NCBI GenBank assembly: GCA_964384485.1
Contig: CAYLLE010000017.1
Location: 1 to 43,823 of the forward strand
From: CAYLLE01 sp964384485
Lineage (GTDB): Bacteria; Spirochaetota; Spirochaetia; CAYLLE01
Reading direction: 5' to 3'
Length of the DNA: 43,823 nt
In this document: positions 1-8,658 of the stretch, in pieces
Layout of the letters: every line of letters starts with the position of its first letter
Numbering within the stretch: the first letter of the stretch is position 1
Translations under genes and position numbers: made by a program
Notes under the pieces: model-generated
Databases searched by the model: none
Told to the model about the DNA's origin: nothing
What the model saw: only the letters and a program-made list of their open reading frames with translations

Positions 1-111
1 TATATGAAATTATGGCCTTTTCTTAATCACAAAAGGAGTTGACCGGGATTTGCTGTTGTCAAGCGCCATGTTTTATCCGCAGCACTTCATCAAGGGAAAT
101 CGCTTTTTTTC

Positions 112-140
112 TTGACCCGGCAGGGTAATAAAGCTAGAAT
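112..140 (+). promoter_or_regulatory. sigma-70 promoter giving a leaderless start
   Basis: TTGACC at 112-117, a 17-base spacer, and TAGAAT at 135-140. The expected transcription start is about 147, one base before the ATG at 148. No Shine-Dalgarno sequence lies before that ATG, which agrees with a leaderless transcript. The rest of 1-147 shows no gene that I can support. Confidence 0.6.
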
Positions 141-147
141 TACAGTA

Positions 148-1848
148 ATGGCTCAAGGTTCTGTTTTTGATACACTAGTTTCGCAGCTTTCTACGGATGA
201 GCGGCGGGCAATGCTCGAACAAATCAACAGTTCCTACACTGTATCTGAGGAACCGATCTATACGGAAGGTCCCGAGGAACCGCCAATTGATTTATCTGAA
301 ACATATAAAACATTGCCTTTTTTTTTTAAAATGATCCTGTTTTTTAAAACAATATTCACCGGGAAGGACCGGGAGACCGTAATTGAGGATCTGATATTAC
401 GGAAAATCGGTAAGGACATACAGGACAAGGTCCCGGGCATGGTCAACATTTCTCAGAATAATTACAGAGCCGGATTCGGAGATGAAATGCGGAAATTAAG
501 CCGGGTCTCCAGGCTGTTCCTTACGCCGCTTAATACCGTCATGGGACCGGATCTTCCCGAATTCATTGCTTTTCTCGCTGGAATCGAGGATGAGATTTAC
601 AATCGGGAAATGGTATCAGCTACTGATCCGTACCGGGTGGCAGAGACAAACCCGGATCTTCCGGAACGGGATATAAAACGTATTGTTGACGGAAATCTGC
701 GGGAACTGCTGGAGCAGTTTCCGGCGGACCTAAAAAAGAAAATGTACCGGAATGTACGGTTTCTCCAGGCGCTTTTCGCGTTTGCCAGTTTTCCTTTTTC
801 CAAAATTGAATCTCGGTTTATGGCTTTAGATGAATCGGTGCCGTTAGAGTGCCCCCTCTTTGATCTGAAAGATGAGATGCAGGAGCTTGCTGATATAATG
901 CACAGTATGAAATTTGCTCCCGGTCCGGGCTTCCTTAAAGCCGTGTTTATTTTTGCCTACAGAGATAAGCTTGAAGATGAAATGTACAACCTCGCTGATG
1001 ACCTTGAGAAAAAATTATCAAACGCAGAAGAAGCCTTCAGTTGTCTTAGACAATTCAACGCGTCTTTCCCCTGGGTTTCCGTCCTCCGCTACACTTCGGG
1101 AAATGTTTTTTACCATCCCGGACAGTTAGGCGGGGGTGAGGACTGGTTCATGCAGTATAAACAGTTCTGGGCAAGGAGACTGGATACCCATTTTCATGAT
1201 TACGCGGTAAAACGGAAACGTCAGGAAATGCTCTCGGAGATGAGGGATCTGCTTGAAACGGAAACGGCGGACATCTTCGATTCCCTGCGTCTCAGTGATT
1301 TTGCAGGAAAAAACAGGTATGCCATGTCCCTTACCTTTATTAAAAATTTTTTTGTAGAAGTTTTTCCCGGACAGTTCAACCGTCCGCTGAAAATACTCCT
1401 CCTGGACGGAGAGTTCTATAAAGAGGCGAACAGGGAAGAATTCACGGACGCCTACAATACCCTCCTGAAAACTAAGGAAAAGATTACCCTCCTGGAAGGC
1501 AGATACGGTCCTGAGGGAGATATCGGAATGCCGCTGAATGTATTGGAAAAAGATAATATTCCAGATGACGTAAAAAAGAAAAGAATCGATGTAATCCTGA
1601 AAACAGCATGGGAAGATTCAGAAAAGCTTCTTAAGAACGTACTCAAAGACCTAAAAACGTTAGGTGATATCCTTTACGGTATCCTCTATGGTGAAATAGG
1701 AGGAAGATACGATACTATTTCGAATCTGGGGCAAATCGAGGGAAGAAATAACAAAAAATACATGAAGAATCTTGATACCGTCCTGCGGTTGTCCCGGGAA
1801 ACACGGGACCTCCTCGGCCGCATGTATGACATTGAAAACTCAGCTTAG
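148..1848 (+). CDS. large protein of unknown function (spirochaete-type)
   Basis: A 566-residue protein I cannot assign to a function. It is charged, mostly helical in appearance, rich in Leu/Lys/Glu, and has no signal peptide, clear membrane segment or catalytic motif. It resembles in style the large cytoplasmic proteins of unknown function seen near dnaJ-like genes in spirochaetes, possibly the DUF5312 group, but that is from memory only. The reading frame is open back to a TTG at 112, but that TTG is the first triplet of the -35 box. The ATG at 148 starts 8 bases after the -10 box and is the better start. The gene is convergent with the DnaJ-family gene with a single base between the two stop codons, so no terminator fits between them. 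Confidence 0.75.
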   Translation: MAQGSVFDTLVSQLSTDERRAMLEQINSSYTVSEEPIYTEGPEEPPIDLSETYKTLPFFFKMILFFKTIFTGKDRETVIEDLILRKIGKDIQDKVPGMVNISQNNYRAGFGDEMRKLSRVSRLFLTPLNTVMGPDLPEFIAFLAGIEDEIYNREMVSATDPYRVAETNPDLPERDIKRIVDGNLRELLEQFPADLKKKMYRNVRFLQALFAFASFPFSKIESRFMALDESVPLECPLFDLKDEMQELADIMHSMKFAPGPGFLKAVFIFAYRDKLEDEMYNLADDLEKKLSNAEEAFSCLRQFNASFPWVSVLRYTSGNVFYHPGQLGGGEDWFMQYKQFWARRLDTHFHDYAVKRKRQEMLSEMRDLLETETADIFDSLRLSDFAGKNRYAMSLTFIKNFFVEVFPGQFNRPLKILLLDGEFYKEANREEFTDAYNTLLKTKEKITLLEGRYGPEGDIGMPLNVLEKDNIPDDVKKKRIDVILKTAWEDSEKLLKNVLKDLKTLGDILYGILYGEIGGRYDTISNLGQIEGRNNKKYMKNLDTVLRLSRETRDLLGRMYDIENSA

Positions 1849-1849
1849 A

Positions 1850-2836
1850 CTATTCGCTTTTTCCAGCCTTATCCAGTTCTTCATAAAGCTCACGCTCCCG
1901 GGGGGTAAGATTTTTCGGAACCTGTACCTGTATTACCGCGTATAAATCCCCCTTTACATTTTTTCCCTTATTAAGCCCTTTTCCCTTCAGCCGTAATCGA
2001 CGCCCGCTTTGAGTTCCGGGAGGGATGGTAATGTTCGCCCGACCATCCAGAAGGGGAACAGAAATTTTTGCCCCCAGCGCGGCTTGTGATGGACTTACGT
2101 TCACCTTCGTTTCCAGATCACCTTCCTGCACCGTGAATACCGAATGGGGTGCAATATCGATAAGCAGGTAAAGATCACCGGGAGGACCGCCCCCTATGCC
2201 TTGCCCACCCTGGCCTTCGAGCCGGAGTTTCTTTCCCGGAGTTATACCCGGCGGAATTCTTACATCCAGGTTTTTGGTTGTCCGCTGGGGGGTTCCCTGC
2301 TGATCAGGTTCCACAGTTTGAAGGGTTATCGTTTTTCGACCTCCCTTGTATGCTTCCTCCAGGGTGATCGTCAATTTCGCTTCGCTGTCTTTACCTTTTT
2401 GACGGCTCTGCCGGTGGGTCTTTGATCTGCCCCCGCCGAAGATGTCGAAATTGCCCCCGAAAATGGATTCAAAAAAGTCACTGAAGCCGGTTCGTCCTCC
2501 TTCGTTGTCGCCAAAAAAATTGAAGTCGAATCCGCCGGTTCCCTGTCCGCTCTGCCGGTTTCCGAATCCTTCGAAATCCCAACCCGGGGGAGGTCGGAAG
2601 TCTTCGCCTGCTTTCCAGTTTGCTCCAAGGGCATCATATTTTTTCCGTTTTTCCGGATCTTTAAGAACTTCGTAGGCTTCTCCGATTTCTTTGAATTTCT
2701 GTTCGGCGTCCTTACTCTTATTTATGTCAGGATGATACTTTCTCGCTAATTTTCTGTAGGCGGACTGAATTTCATCCTGAGATGCCGTTCTCGAAACACC
2801 AAGTATTTTATAATAATCTTGATACTTAACTGCCAT
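1850..2836 (-). CDS. DnaJ-family co-chaperone without zinc finger (CbpA-like)
   Basis: Type II J-domain protein, 328 residues, expected to stimulate Hsp70 (DnaK) ATPase and hand over unfolded clients in the cytoplasm. The J domain fills about residues 5-70, with helix II ending at the HPD tripeptide (KYHPDINK). A Gly/Phe-rich region with many GF/FGG repeats covers about 75-145. Two beta-sandwich client-binding domains follow, including IPPGITPGKKLRLEGQG and IPPGTQSGRRLRLKGKG. The four CxxCxGxG zinc-finger repeats of true DnaJ are absent, so this is CbpA/DnaJB1-like. The ATG has an upstream AAAGGA ribosome binding site. No CIRCE (HrcA operator) element is visible in the 332-base region upstream, so heat-shock control by HrcA is not supported. 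Confidence 0.93.
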   Translation of the reverse strand: MAVKYQDYYKILGVSRTASQDEIQSAYRKLARKYHPDINKSKDAEQKFKEIGEAYEVLKDPEKRKKYDALGANWKAGEDFRPPPGWDFEGFGNRQSGQGTGGFDFNFFGDNEGGRTGFSDFFESIFGGNFDIFGGGRSKTHRQSRQKGKDSEAKLTITLEEAYKGGRKTITLQTVEPDQQGTPQRTTKNLDVRIPPGITPGKKLRLEGQGGQGIGGGPPGDLYLLIDIAPHSVFTVQEGDLETKVNVSPSQAALGAKISVPLLDGRANITIPPGTQSGRRLRLKGKGLNKGKNVKGDLYAVIQVQVPKNLTPRERELYEELDKAGKSE

Positions 2837-3045
2837 ACCTATCCTTTTGTGATATATTTTTTTGAGATTTTATATCCATTACGCCGGTTTTCAAAAAAAT
2901 TATGAAATCAGCGCTGCTTTGATTTAATATCGAGCCTCTAGTAATCTTCACTTATAAAATATAGTAATATACTTAAAAAGACAATAAATTTTCACCTCCG
3001 GATATGTAACACCACATTGCTGCCGATATGTCATGTCAGCATTTC

Positions 3046-3097
3046 CCGGTCAATACCTTGATTTAGAAGAGATCATAATTATTTATAGATTGACCGG
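3046..3097. repeat. 9-bp inverted repeat between divergent genes
   Basis: CCGGTCAAT at 3046-3054 is matched by its exact complement ATTGACCGG at 3089-3097, separated by 34 bases. GACCGGAA is also repeated in tandem at 3092-3107. The pair lies in the 332-base gap (2837-3168) between the divergent DnaJ-family gene and pgeF. Each arm contains a TTGACC that could serve as a -35 box pointing outward, but neither has a good -10 box at the right distance. The rest of the gap is AT-rich and shows no gene. Confidence 0.4.
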
Positions 3098-3132
3098 AAG
3101 ACCGGAAATTACTGGTGTCATGGAATAACTAT

Positions 3133-3160
3133 TTCAAACGATCAAAAAATAAGGTAGCAT
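3133..3160 (+). promoter_or_regulatory. weak candidate promoter for pgeF
   Basis: TTCAAA at 3133-3138, a 16-base spacer, TAGCAT at 3155-3160. Each box matches consensus at four of six positions. The implied start is about 3167, two bases before the ATG, echoing the leaderless arrangement seen elsewhere in this window. Confidence 0.3.
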
Positions 3161-3168
3161 AGTACCGA

Positions 3169-3891
3169 ATGGAAAAAGATACTCAGATAATAATATTTGA
3201 TTTCCCTGTGTTTGCCGGAATTAGTCTTCGTAAGGAAGGTTCGATGACGGGATATGAAGTAAAACGGAACTTATGCGAAAGAATAGGTCTTAAGGGATCA
3301 CTTGTTACAATTCACCTGAAACATTCTAAGATAGTATGTACCGTTGACGCGTCTAATGCAGGCGAGAACGGAATGAACGGAGACGGATTGGTAACGGATG
3401 ATCCGGAAACAGTATTAGGGGTCACTGTAGCAGACTGTATGCCTATTTATATTTCCGATTTACGGGGACGGATATTCGGGGTACTCCATTCTGGATGGAA
3501 AGGGACCGGTATTCTTGAAACGGCTTTAAATATCTTTACAAACAAACTCGGGGTTCCTGTATCAGAAATTTCGGTTCTTCTCGGACCTTCAATACGGTCA
3601 TGCTGTTATAAGGTGGATCGGGAACGTGCTGAGTTTTTTCAGGATCAATGGGGAATCAATGCCGCGCAAGAACGGAATGGTCAGTTTTTCCTTGATTTGC
3701 TCGCCGCGAATAAGAACATCCTCAGAACCGCCGGAGTCACAAAGGTAAAAGATGCCGATTACTGTACCTCCTGCAATACAATCTTTGGCTCGTATCGAAG
3801 GGAAGGACCGGAAGGTTTCACAAAAATGCTCGCGTTTATCGGCACGGACTCTGGAGTGGGTCGTAATGCTACAGTGCCTACGAAATTGTAG
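3169..3891 (+). CDS. pgeF: PgeF/YlmD/LACC1-family purine nucleoside phosphorylase-like protein
   Basis: Protein of 240 residues of the Cu-oxidase_4 (PF02578) family, known variously as laccase-domain protein, peptidoglycan editing factor PgeF and the YlmD/LACC1 purine nucleoside phosphorylase. Family signatures are clear: an HxxxH segment (IHLKHSK), VTVADCMPIY with the metal or active-site Cys, VLHSGWKGT with its His, LGPSIRSCCYKV, and the C-terminal CTSCNTIFGSYRREGPEGF. Length is normal for the family. It stands alone, divergent from the DnaJ-family gene. The ribosome binding site is weak (AAGG, 14 bases from the ATG). Whether it acts on nucleosides or on cell-wall precursors cannot be decided from sequence. 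Confidence 0.88.
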   Translation: MEKDTQIIIFDFPVFAGISLRKEGSMTGYEVKRNLCERIGLKGSLVTIHLKHSKIVCTVDASNAGENGMNGDGLVTDDPETVLGVTVADCMPIYISDLRGRIFGVLHSGWKGTGILETALNIFTNKLGVPVSEISVLLGPSIRSCCYKVDRERAEFFQDQWGINAAQERNGQFFLDLLAANKNILRTAGVTKVKDADYCTSCNTIFGSYRREGPEGFTKMLAFIGTDSGVGRNATVPTKL

Positions 3892-3919
3892 GAATATGCC
3901 GAACGTGGCATACATAAAT

Positions 3920-3931
3920 GTAGGTACCTAC
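3920..3931. promoter_or_regulatory. 12-bp perfect palindrome upstream of the gltB promoter
   Basis: GTAGGTACCTAC is a perfect 12-base palindrome centred about 100 bases upstream of the start predicted from the sigma-54 element at 4002-4017. That is a usual distance for an activator (enhancer-binding protein) site. It does not match the NtrC consensus closely, so its role is a guess. Confidence 0.3.
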
Positions 3932-4001
3932 CACTTCGAATGATGCCGCAGACACGCCTATTTTAAGCTAATCCTTTGTAAAACAAGTAATTATCTGCTT
4001 C

Positions 4002-4017
4002 TGGCATGTTTTTTGCT
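4002..4017 (+). promoter_or_regulatory. sigma-54 (RpoN) -24/-12 promoter for gltBD
   Basis: TGGCATGTTTTTTGCT matches the sigma-54 consensus TGGCACG-N4-TTGCW at every position except one (T for C at the sixth base). GG and GC have the required spacing. Transcription would start near 4028, leaving a leader of about 90 bases. Sigma-54 control of nitrogen assimilation genes is well known in other bacteria. Confidence 0.7.
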
Positions 4018-4045
4018 AAATGATTTAACCCCCCGAACTATATTT

Positions 4046-4059
4046 CGGAATAAATTCCG
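4046..4059. promoter_or_regulatory. palindrome in the gltB leader
   Basis: CGGAAT, two bases, ATTCCG: a perfect 6-base inverted repeat just downstream of the start predicted from the sigma-54 element. It could be an operator for a repressor or a small RNA hairpin. Confidence 0.3.
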
Positions 4060-4119
4060 GGAAATAAACAGAACTGCTGCGGCTCCCGGATAACTCAAAT
4101 TTTTGGCATAGGAGGGAAA

Positions 4120-7100
4120 ATGAATTACCGCTGCCGTCCCGGAGCTAAAGGGCTCTATAATCCTGAATTTGAAAAAGAAAGCTGCGGTATCGGCTTTATT
4201 GCCCATCTCAAAGGAAGAAAAAGCAATGAAGTTGTCCGTTTGGCAGGAAAAATCCTAGAAAATATGTCCCACCGAGGTGCTGTGGGAAGTGATAAAGACA
4301 GCGGAGACGGTGCGGGCATTCTCATTTCTATGCCGAGGCCTTTTTTAATCGAAGAATGCTGCAAAGCCGGCATAAAGCTCCCGCCGGACGGTTTATGGGG
4401 CGCGGGTTTATTGTTTCTACCCGATTCCGATACTCGTAAAGAAAAGTGCAAAAATGAATTCGCCCGGATTGTGCGGCAGGAGGGACTGAATGTTCTGGGC
4501 TTCCGGAATGTACCCGTTAATAATGCAGGGTTAGGGAAATCCGCTCTGGTATCGGAACCGGCCATTGAAATGGCATTTGTCGGACCGGCAAGAATGGAAT
4601 ATGAATCAGCTGATTTCCGCCGTAAATTGTACGTTATCCGCAAGCAGACGGTGCGGGATATCCGCGGTACATCCAGGGATCCGGAAAATATGTTCTATAT
4701 TCCGAGTCTGTCGGATAATCTTCTTGTGTACAAAGGTATGCTCAAACCGGAACAGCTTTTCAGTTATTTTACGGACCTTCAGAATGAGCGGATGGAGAGC
4801 CACCTTGCTATGGTCCATTCCCGGTTCTCCACAAATACTTTTCCCAGCTGGGACAGAGCACAGCCCCTTCGGCTGATGTGCCACAACGGCGAAATAAATA
4901 CCCTTCGGGGCAACATCAATAAGATGAAGAGCAGGCAGGGGCAGCTCAGTCACCCGGTCTACGGGGATGACCTTCCAAAATTATTTCCGGTTATCGAACC
5001 GGATTGTTCCGATTCGGGGAACTTCGACAACGCTTTAGAACTCTTAGTCATGTCCGGGAGGGAAATCGCACAGGCGGTAATGATGATGAATCCTGAAGCG
5101 TGGCTTTATCATAAGCAAATGCCCGATATCGGAAAGGCAATGTACGAGTATTACAGCTGCCTTATGGAGCCTTGGGACGGTCCAGCGTCCATTGCCTTCA
5201 CCGACGGAAGCGTCATCGGAGCGGTGCTTGACCGGAACGGTCTCCGGCCCAGCCGTTATTATGTGACCGATGACGATTTGGTGATAATGGCCTCGGAAGC
5301 GGGTGTCGGAGAAATTCCCAATTCAAAAGTGCGGACCAAAGGCCGTTTGCAGCCTGGACGGATGTTCCTGGTTGATTTTAAGGAGGGCCGGATAATAGGT
5401 GATGAGGAACTCAAAGTTTCAATCGCGGAATCAAAGCCCTACCGGAAATGGCTTAACGAGCAGAGGATCGAATTATACAGCCTTGCGGAAGGTCAAACCC
5501 CTCCGGTTTCAGATCAGGATACCCTTATTAAAAGGCTGAAGCAATTCGGTTATTCTCTGGAACATCTGGAACTCATTCTAAAGGCAATGGCAGAGAACCA
5601 AAAGGAACCATTAGGCTCTATGGGGAACGATACCCCCTTGGCCTGTCTGTCCAGCAAACCCCGGTTACTTTATGACTACTTTAAACAGCTTTTTGCCCAA
5701 GTCACCAATCCGCCTATAGATTCAATCCGTGAATACATCGTTATGAGCCTTGAATCCTTTATCGGTCCCGAGGGGAACCTGCTGGAGGAAACTCCCCGGC
5801 AGTGCAACCGACTCCATCTTCCCAATCCTGTCTTAACGAACCGGGAAATGGCTAAACTGAAGGAAATCGATCACCGGGGCTGGCGGTCGAAAATCATTGA
5901 TATGACTTTTTCCCCCGAACAGGAAGGGGAGAATCTTACGGATTGCCTAGACCGGATATGCCGGGACGGGGAAAAGGCCGTGGGTGAGGGATTTGCCCTC
6001 GTCATTTTAAGCGACCGTAACGCCGGGAAAGGCAGGATACCGGCCGGAGCATTGCTCGCATGCGGCGCCCTTCACCAGCACCTTATTGCGCGGGAGCTCC
6101 GGACGAAAATCGGAATACTCATTGAAAGCGGAGAACCCCGGGAGGTTCATCATTTTTGCACTCTCCTCGGCTACGGTGCGGACGGGATTAACCCGTATCT
6201 TGCCTTTGAGGTCATGTGGCAGATGGCCAGAGACGGGGTAATCAGGTTCTCGCCTGATGAAGATGAAACAGAGCAAGCTTATATAAAAGCATTATCCGCC
6301 GGTATGCGGAAAGTTTTTGGGAAAATGGGGATCTCTACACTCGACAGCTACAAAGGAGCTCAGATTTTCGAGGCCGTCGGATTGGGAAAGGAAGTGGTGG
6401 ACCGGTGTTTTACCGGGACGCCCTCCCGGATCGCGGGAGTGGATTTTGATATCCTCTCCAATGAGCTCAAGCGGCGTCACAGCACAGCATATCCCGAAAA
6501 TTCGGCACCGGATTGGAATGATTACCTGAATCCGGGAGAATATAAGTGGCGGCAGAAAGGCGAAAAACATCTTTGGGATCCTGAATCTATCGCAAATCTG
6601 CGGATAGCGGTACAGCATGATTCGAAAGAACACTACAAGCTTTTTACGGCGCGGCAGGATCAGCGTTCCAGTGTTCAGGCTGTAATACGGGGGCTTATCA
6701 GCTTCCGCAAGACAGATCCTGTCCCGATAGATGAAGTGGAAAGCGCGGAGCAAATCATGAAACGCTTTGCTACCGGAGCCATGAGTTTCGGGTCCATTTC
6801 CCAGGAAGCTCATGAGACTATCGCCATTGCCATGAACCGTATCGGCGGCAAATCTAATACGGGGGAGGGCGGCGAAGATCCTGCTCGATTTGATCCTTTG
6901 CCGGGTGGAGACTCTAAACGTTCGGCGATAAAGCAGGTCGCTTCCGGAAGATTCGGTGTCACCGCGAATTACCTGACGAACGCGGATGAGATTCAAATTA
7001 AAATGGCTCAAGGCGCGAAACCGGGTGAAGGGGGAGAACTTCCGGGGCATAAGGTTTTTGAGGTAATCGCGAAAACCAGATATTCCACTCCCGGTGTAGG

Positions 7101-8658
7101 TTTAATCAGTCCGCCGCCGCATCACGATATCTATTCTATTGAAGACCTTGCACAATTGATTTTCGATCTAAAGAACGCGAACCCCGCCGCCCGGATTAGT
7201 GTAAAACTGGTATCCGAAGTAGGGGTCGGAACTGTTGCGGCCGGTGTGGCAAAAGCTCATGCTGATCACATTCTTATCTCCGGCCACGACGGCGGGACCG
7301 GGGCATCCCCGCTCACCGGAATCCGGAATGCCGGTCTGCCTTGGGAGCTGGGCATCGCGGAGACCCATCAAACTCTGGTTATGAACGATCTCCGAAGCAG
7401 GGTGGTGCTTCAGGCGGACGGGCAGATAAAAACTGCCAAGGATACCGTCATCGCGTGTTTGCTCGGGGCTGAAGAGTGGGGATTCGCCACAACCGCGCTA
7501 ATCACCCTGGGATGCATAATGATGCGGAAATGTGAAAAAAACACATGTCCTGTCGGGATTGCTACCCAGGATCCGGAACTCCGTAAAAAGTTCCGGGGTA
7601 AACCGGAATATCTGGAACGGTACTTCCGGTTTCTCGCGGAAGACATACGTCAGCTGATGGCGGCCTTGGGATTTCGGACGGTTAACGAAATGGTTGGCCG
7701 TTCGGACCTGCTTGTTCCGGACGATGACGTACGAAACTGGAAATCCAGCGGTATTGATCTTGCCGCTGTTCTAACGCAAGCGGAACAGGTTAATCCGGAG
7801 AGCACCCTCTACTGCTCCGTTCCTCAGGATCATGGAATCAGTACCGTTTTAGACAGAAAAATCATTGAACAGATCAGCCCCGCGGATATTCGGGAGTTCG
7901 GTTACCAAGCCGAGTTCTCTGTCCGGAATAGAGACCGGGCCGTAGGCACCATGCTGAGTCATCACCTGACAAAAACATATGGAGAAAATGGATTGGATCA
8001 TGACAAGGTGACCATTTCTTTTAACGGATCGGCAGGACAAAGTTTTGGTGCGTGGGTGGTAAAAGGGGTGACCCTGATGTTATCGGGTGATTCCAACGAT
8101 TATATCGGCAAAGGACTTTGCGGAGGCAAAGTTGTTGTAAAACCTCCGGAGGATTCACGGTTCATACCTGAGGAGAACATCATAATTGGAAATGTCGCCT
8201 TTTACGGTGCCACCTCGGGCGAAGGATATATCCGGGGCAAAGCCGCCGAGCGGTTCTGTGTCAGGAACTCAGGCGCCAGGGTTGTCATAGAGGGAATCGG
8301 TGATCACGGCTGTGAGTACATGACGGGGGGCCGCGCGGTTATCCTCGGAGAGACAGGAAGAAATTTCGCCGCCGGGATGAGCGGCGGTATCGCGTATGTA
8401 TGGAATCCCCGGGATGATTTCCGCGGAAAAATCAACTCCGATTTTGTTGAACTCGGATCTTTATATGAAGAAGATGATATCCGGGAAGTACTCGGAATGA
8501 TTGAGCGGCACCGGTTCTATACCGGTTCTTCCGTGGCTGATTATATTATCCGGACTTGGCAGGATAGAGTTTTTGAGTTCATAAAAATAATACCTCCCGA
8601 TTACAGGAAGATCATGCTTAAACAGAAAGAAGAATTGGAGGGGGTCGTGAATGGGTAA
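4120..8658 (+). CDS. gltB: glutamate synthase large subunit
   Basis: GOGAT alpha chain, 1512 residues, the normal bacterial length. It releases ammonia from glutamine and adds it to 2-oxoglutarate, making two glutamates. The N-terminal class II glutamine amidotransferase domain begins at Cys22 (ESCGIGF) after a 21-residue propeptide that is normally removed. The central and FMN-binding synthase domains carry SGHDGGTGASPL and the [3Fe-4S] cysteines C1132, C1138 and C1143 (CIMMRKCEKNTCP). The C-terminal GXGXG beta-helix domain has the repeated Gly pattern around FNGSAGQSFGAWVV and TGGRAVILGETGRNFAAGMSGG. An AGGAGG ribosome binding site sits 4 bases before the ATG. It overlaps gltD by 8 bases (ATGGGTAA), so the two are translationally coupled, and it lies downstream of a strong sigma-54 promoter match. 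Confidence 0.98.
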   Translation: MNYRCRPGAKGLYNPEFEKESCGIGFIAHLKGRKSNEVVRLAGKILENMSHRGAVGSDKDSGDGAGILISMPRPFLIEECCKAGIKLPPDGLWGAGLLFLPDSDTRKEKCKNEFARIVRQEGLNVLGFRNVPVNNAGLGKSALVSEPAIEMAFVGPARMEYESADFRRKLYVIRKQTVRDIRGTSRDPENMFYIPSLSDNLLVYKGMLKPEQLFSYFTDLQNERMESHLAMVHSRFSTNTFPSWDRAQPLRLMCHNGEINTLRGNINKMKSRQGQLSHPVYGDDLPKLFPVIEPDCSDSGNFDNALELLVMSGREIAQAVMMMNPEAWLYHKQMPDIGKAMYEYYSCLMEPWDGPASIAFTDGSVIGAVLDRNGLRPSRYYVTDDDLVIMASEAGVGEIPNSKVRTKGRLQPGRMFLVDFKEGRIIGDEELKVSIAESKPYRKWLNEQRIELYSLAEGQTPPVSDQDTLIKRLKQFGYSLEHLELILKAMAENQKEPLGSMGNDTPLACLSSKPRLLYDYFKQLFAQVTNPPIDSIREYIVMSLESFIGPEGNLLEETPRQCNRLHLPNPVLTNREMAKLKEIDHRGWRSKIIDMTFSPEQEGENLTDCLDRICRDGEKAVGEGFALVILSDRNAGKGRIPAGALLACGALHQHLIARELRTKIGILIESGEPREVHHFCTLLGYGADGINPYLAFEVMWQMARDGVIRFSPDEDETEQAYIKALSAGMRKVFGKMGISTLDSYKGAQIFEAVGLGKEVVDRCFTGTPSRIAGVDFDILSNELKRRHSTAYPENSAPDWNDYLNPGEYKWRQKGEKHLWDPESIANLRIAVQHDSKEHYKLFTARQDQRSSVQAVIRGLISFRKTDPVPIDEVESAEQIMKRFATGAMSFGSISQEAHETIAIAMNRIGGKSNTGEGGEDPARFDPLPGGDSKRSAIKQVASGRFGVTANYLTNADEIQIKMAQGAKPGEGGELPGHKVFEVIAKTRYSTPGVGLISPPPHHDIYSIEDLAQLIFDLKNANPAARISVKLVSEVGVGTVAAGVAKAHADHILISGHDGGTGASPLTGIRNAGLPWELGIAETHQTLVMNDLRSRVVLQADGQIKTAKDTVIACLLGAEEWGFATTALITLGCIMMRKCEKNTCPVGIATQDPELRKKFRGKPEYLERYFRFLAEDIRQLMAALGFRTVNEMVGRSDLLVPDDDVRNWKSSGIDLAAVLTQAEQVNPESTLYCSVPQDHGISTVLDRKIIEQISPADIREFGYQAEFSVRNRDRAVGTMLSHHLTKTYGENGLDHDKVTISFNGSAGQSFGAWVVKGVTLMLSGDSNDYIGKGLCGGKVVVKPPEDSRFIPEENIIIGNVAFYGATSGEGYIRGKAAERFCVRNSGARVVIEGIGDHGCEYMTGGRAVILGETGRNFAAGMSGGIAYVWNPRDDFRGKINSDFVELGSLYEEDDIREVLGMIERHRFYTGSSVADYIIRTWQDRVFEFIKIIPPDYRKIMLKQKEELEGVVNG

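Noticed and set aside
2837..3168. Search for a CIRCE element or small gene upstream of the DnaJ-family gene
   Set aside because: No TTAGCACTC-N9-GAGTGCTAA-like repeat and no frame with start, ribosome binding site and meaningful length.
6292..7050. A 252-codon open frame on the minus strand inside gltB
   Set aside because: It lies wholly inside a well-conserved enzyme gene, has no recognisable domain and reads as a shadow of the real frame.
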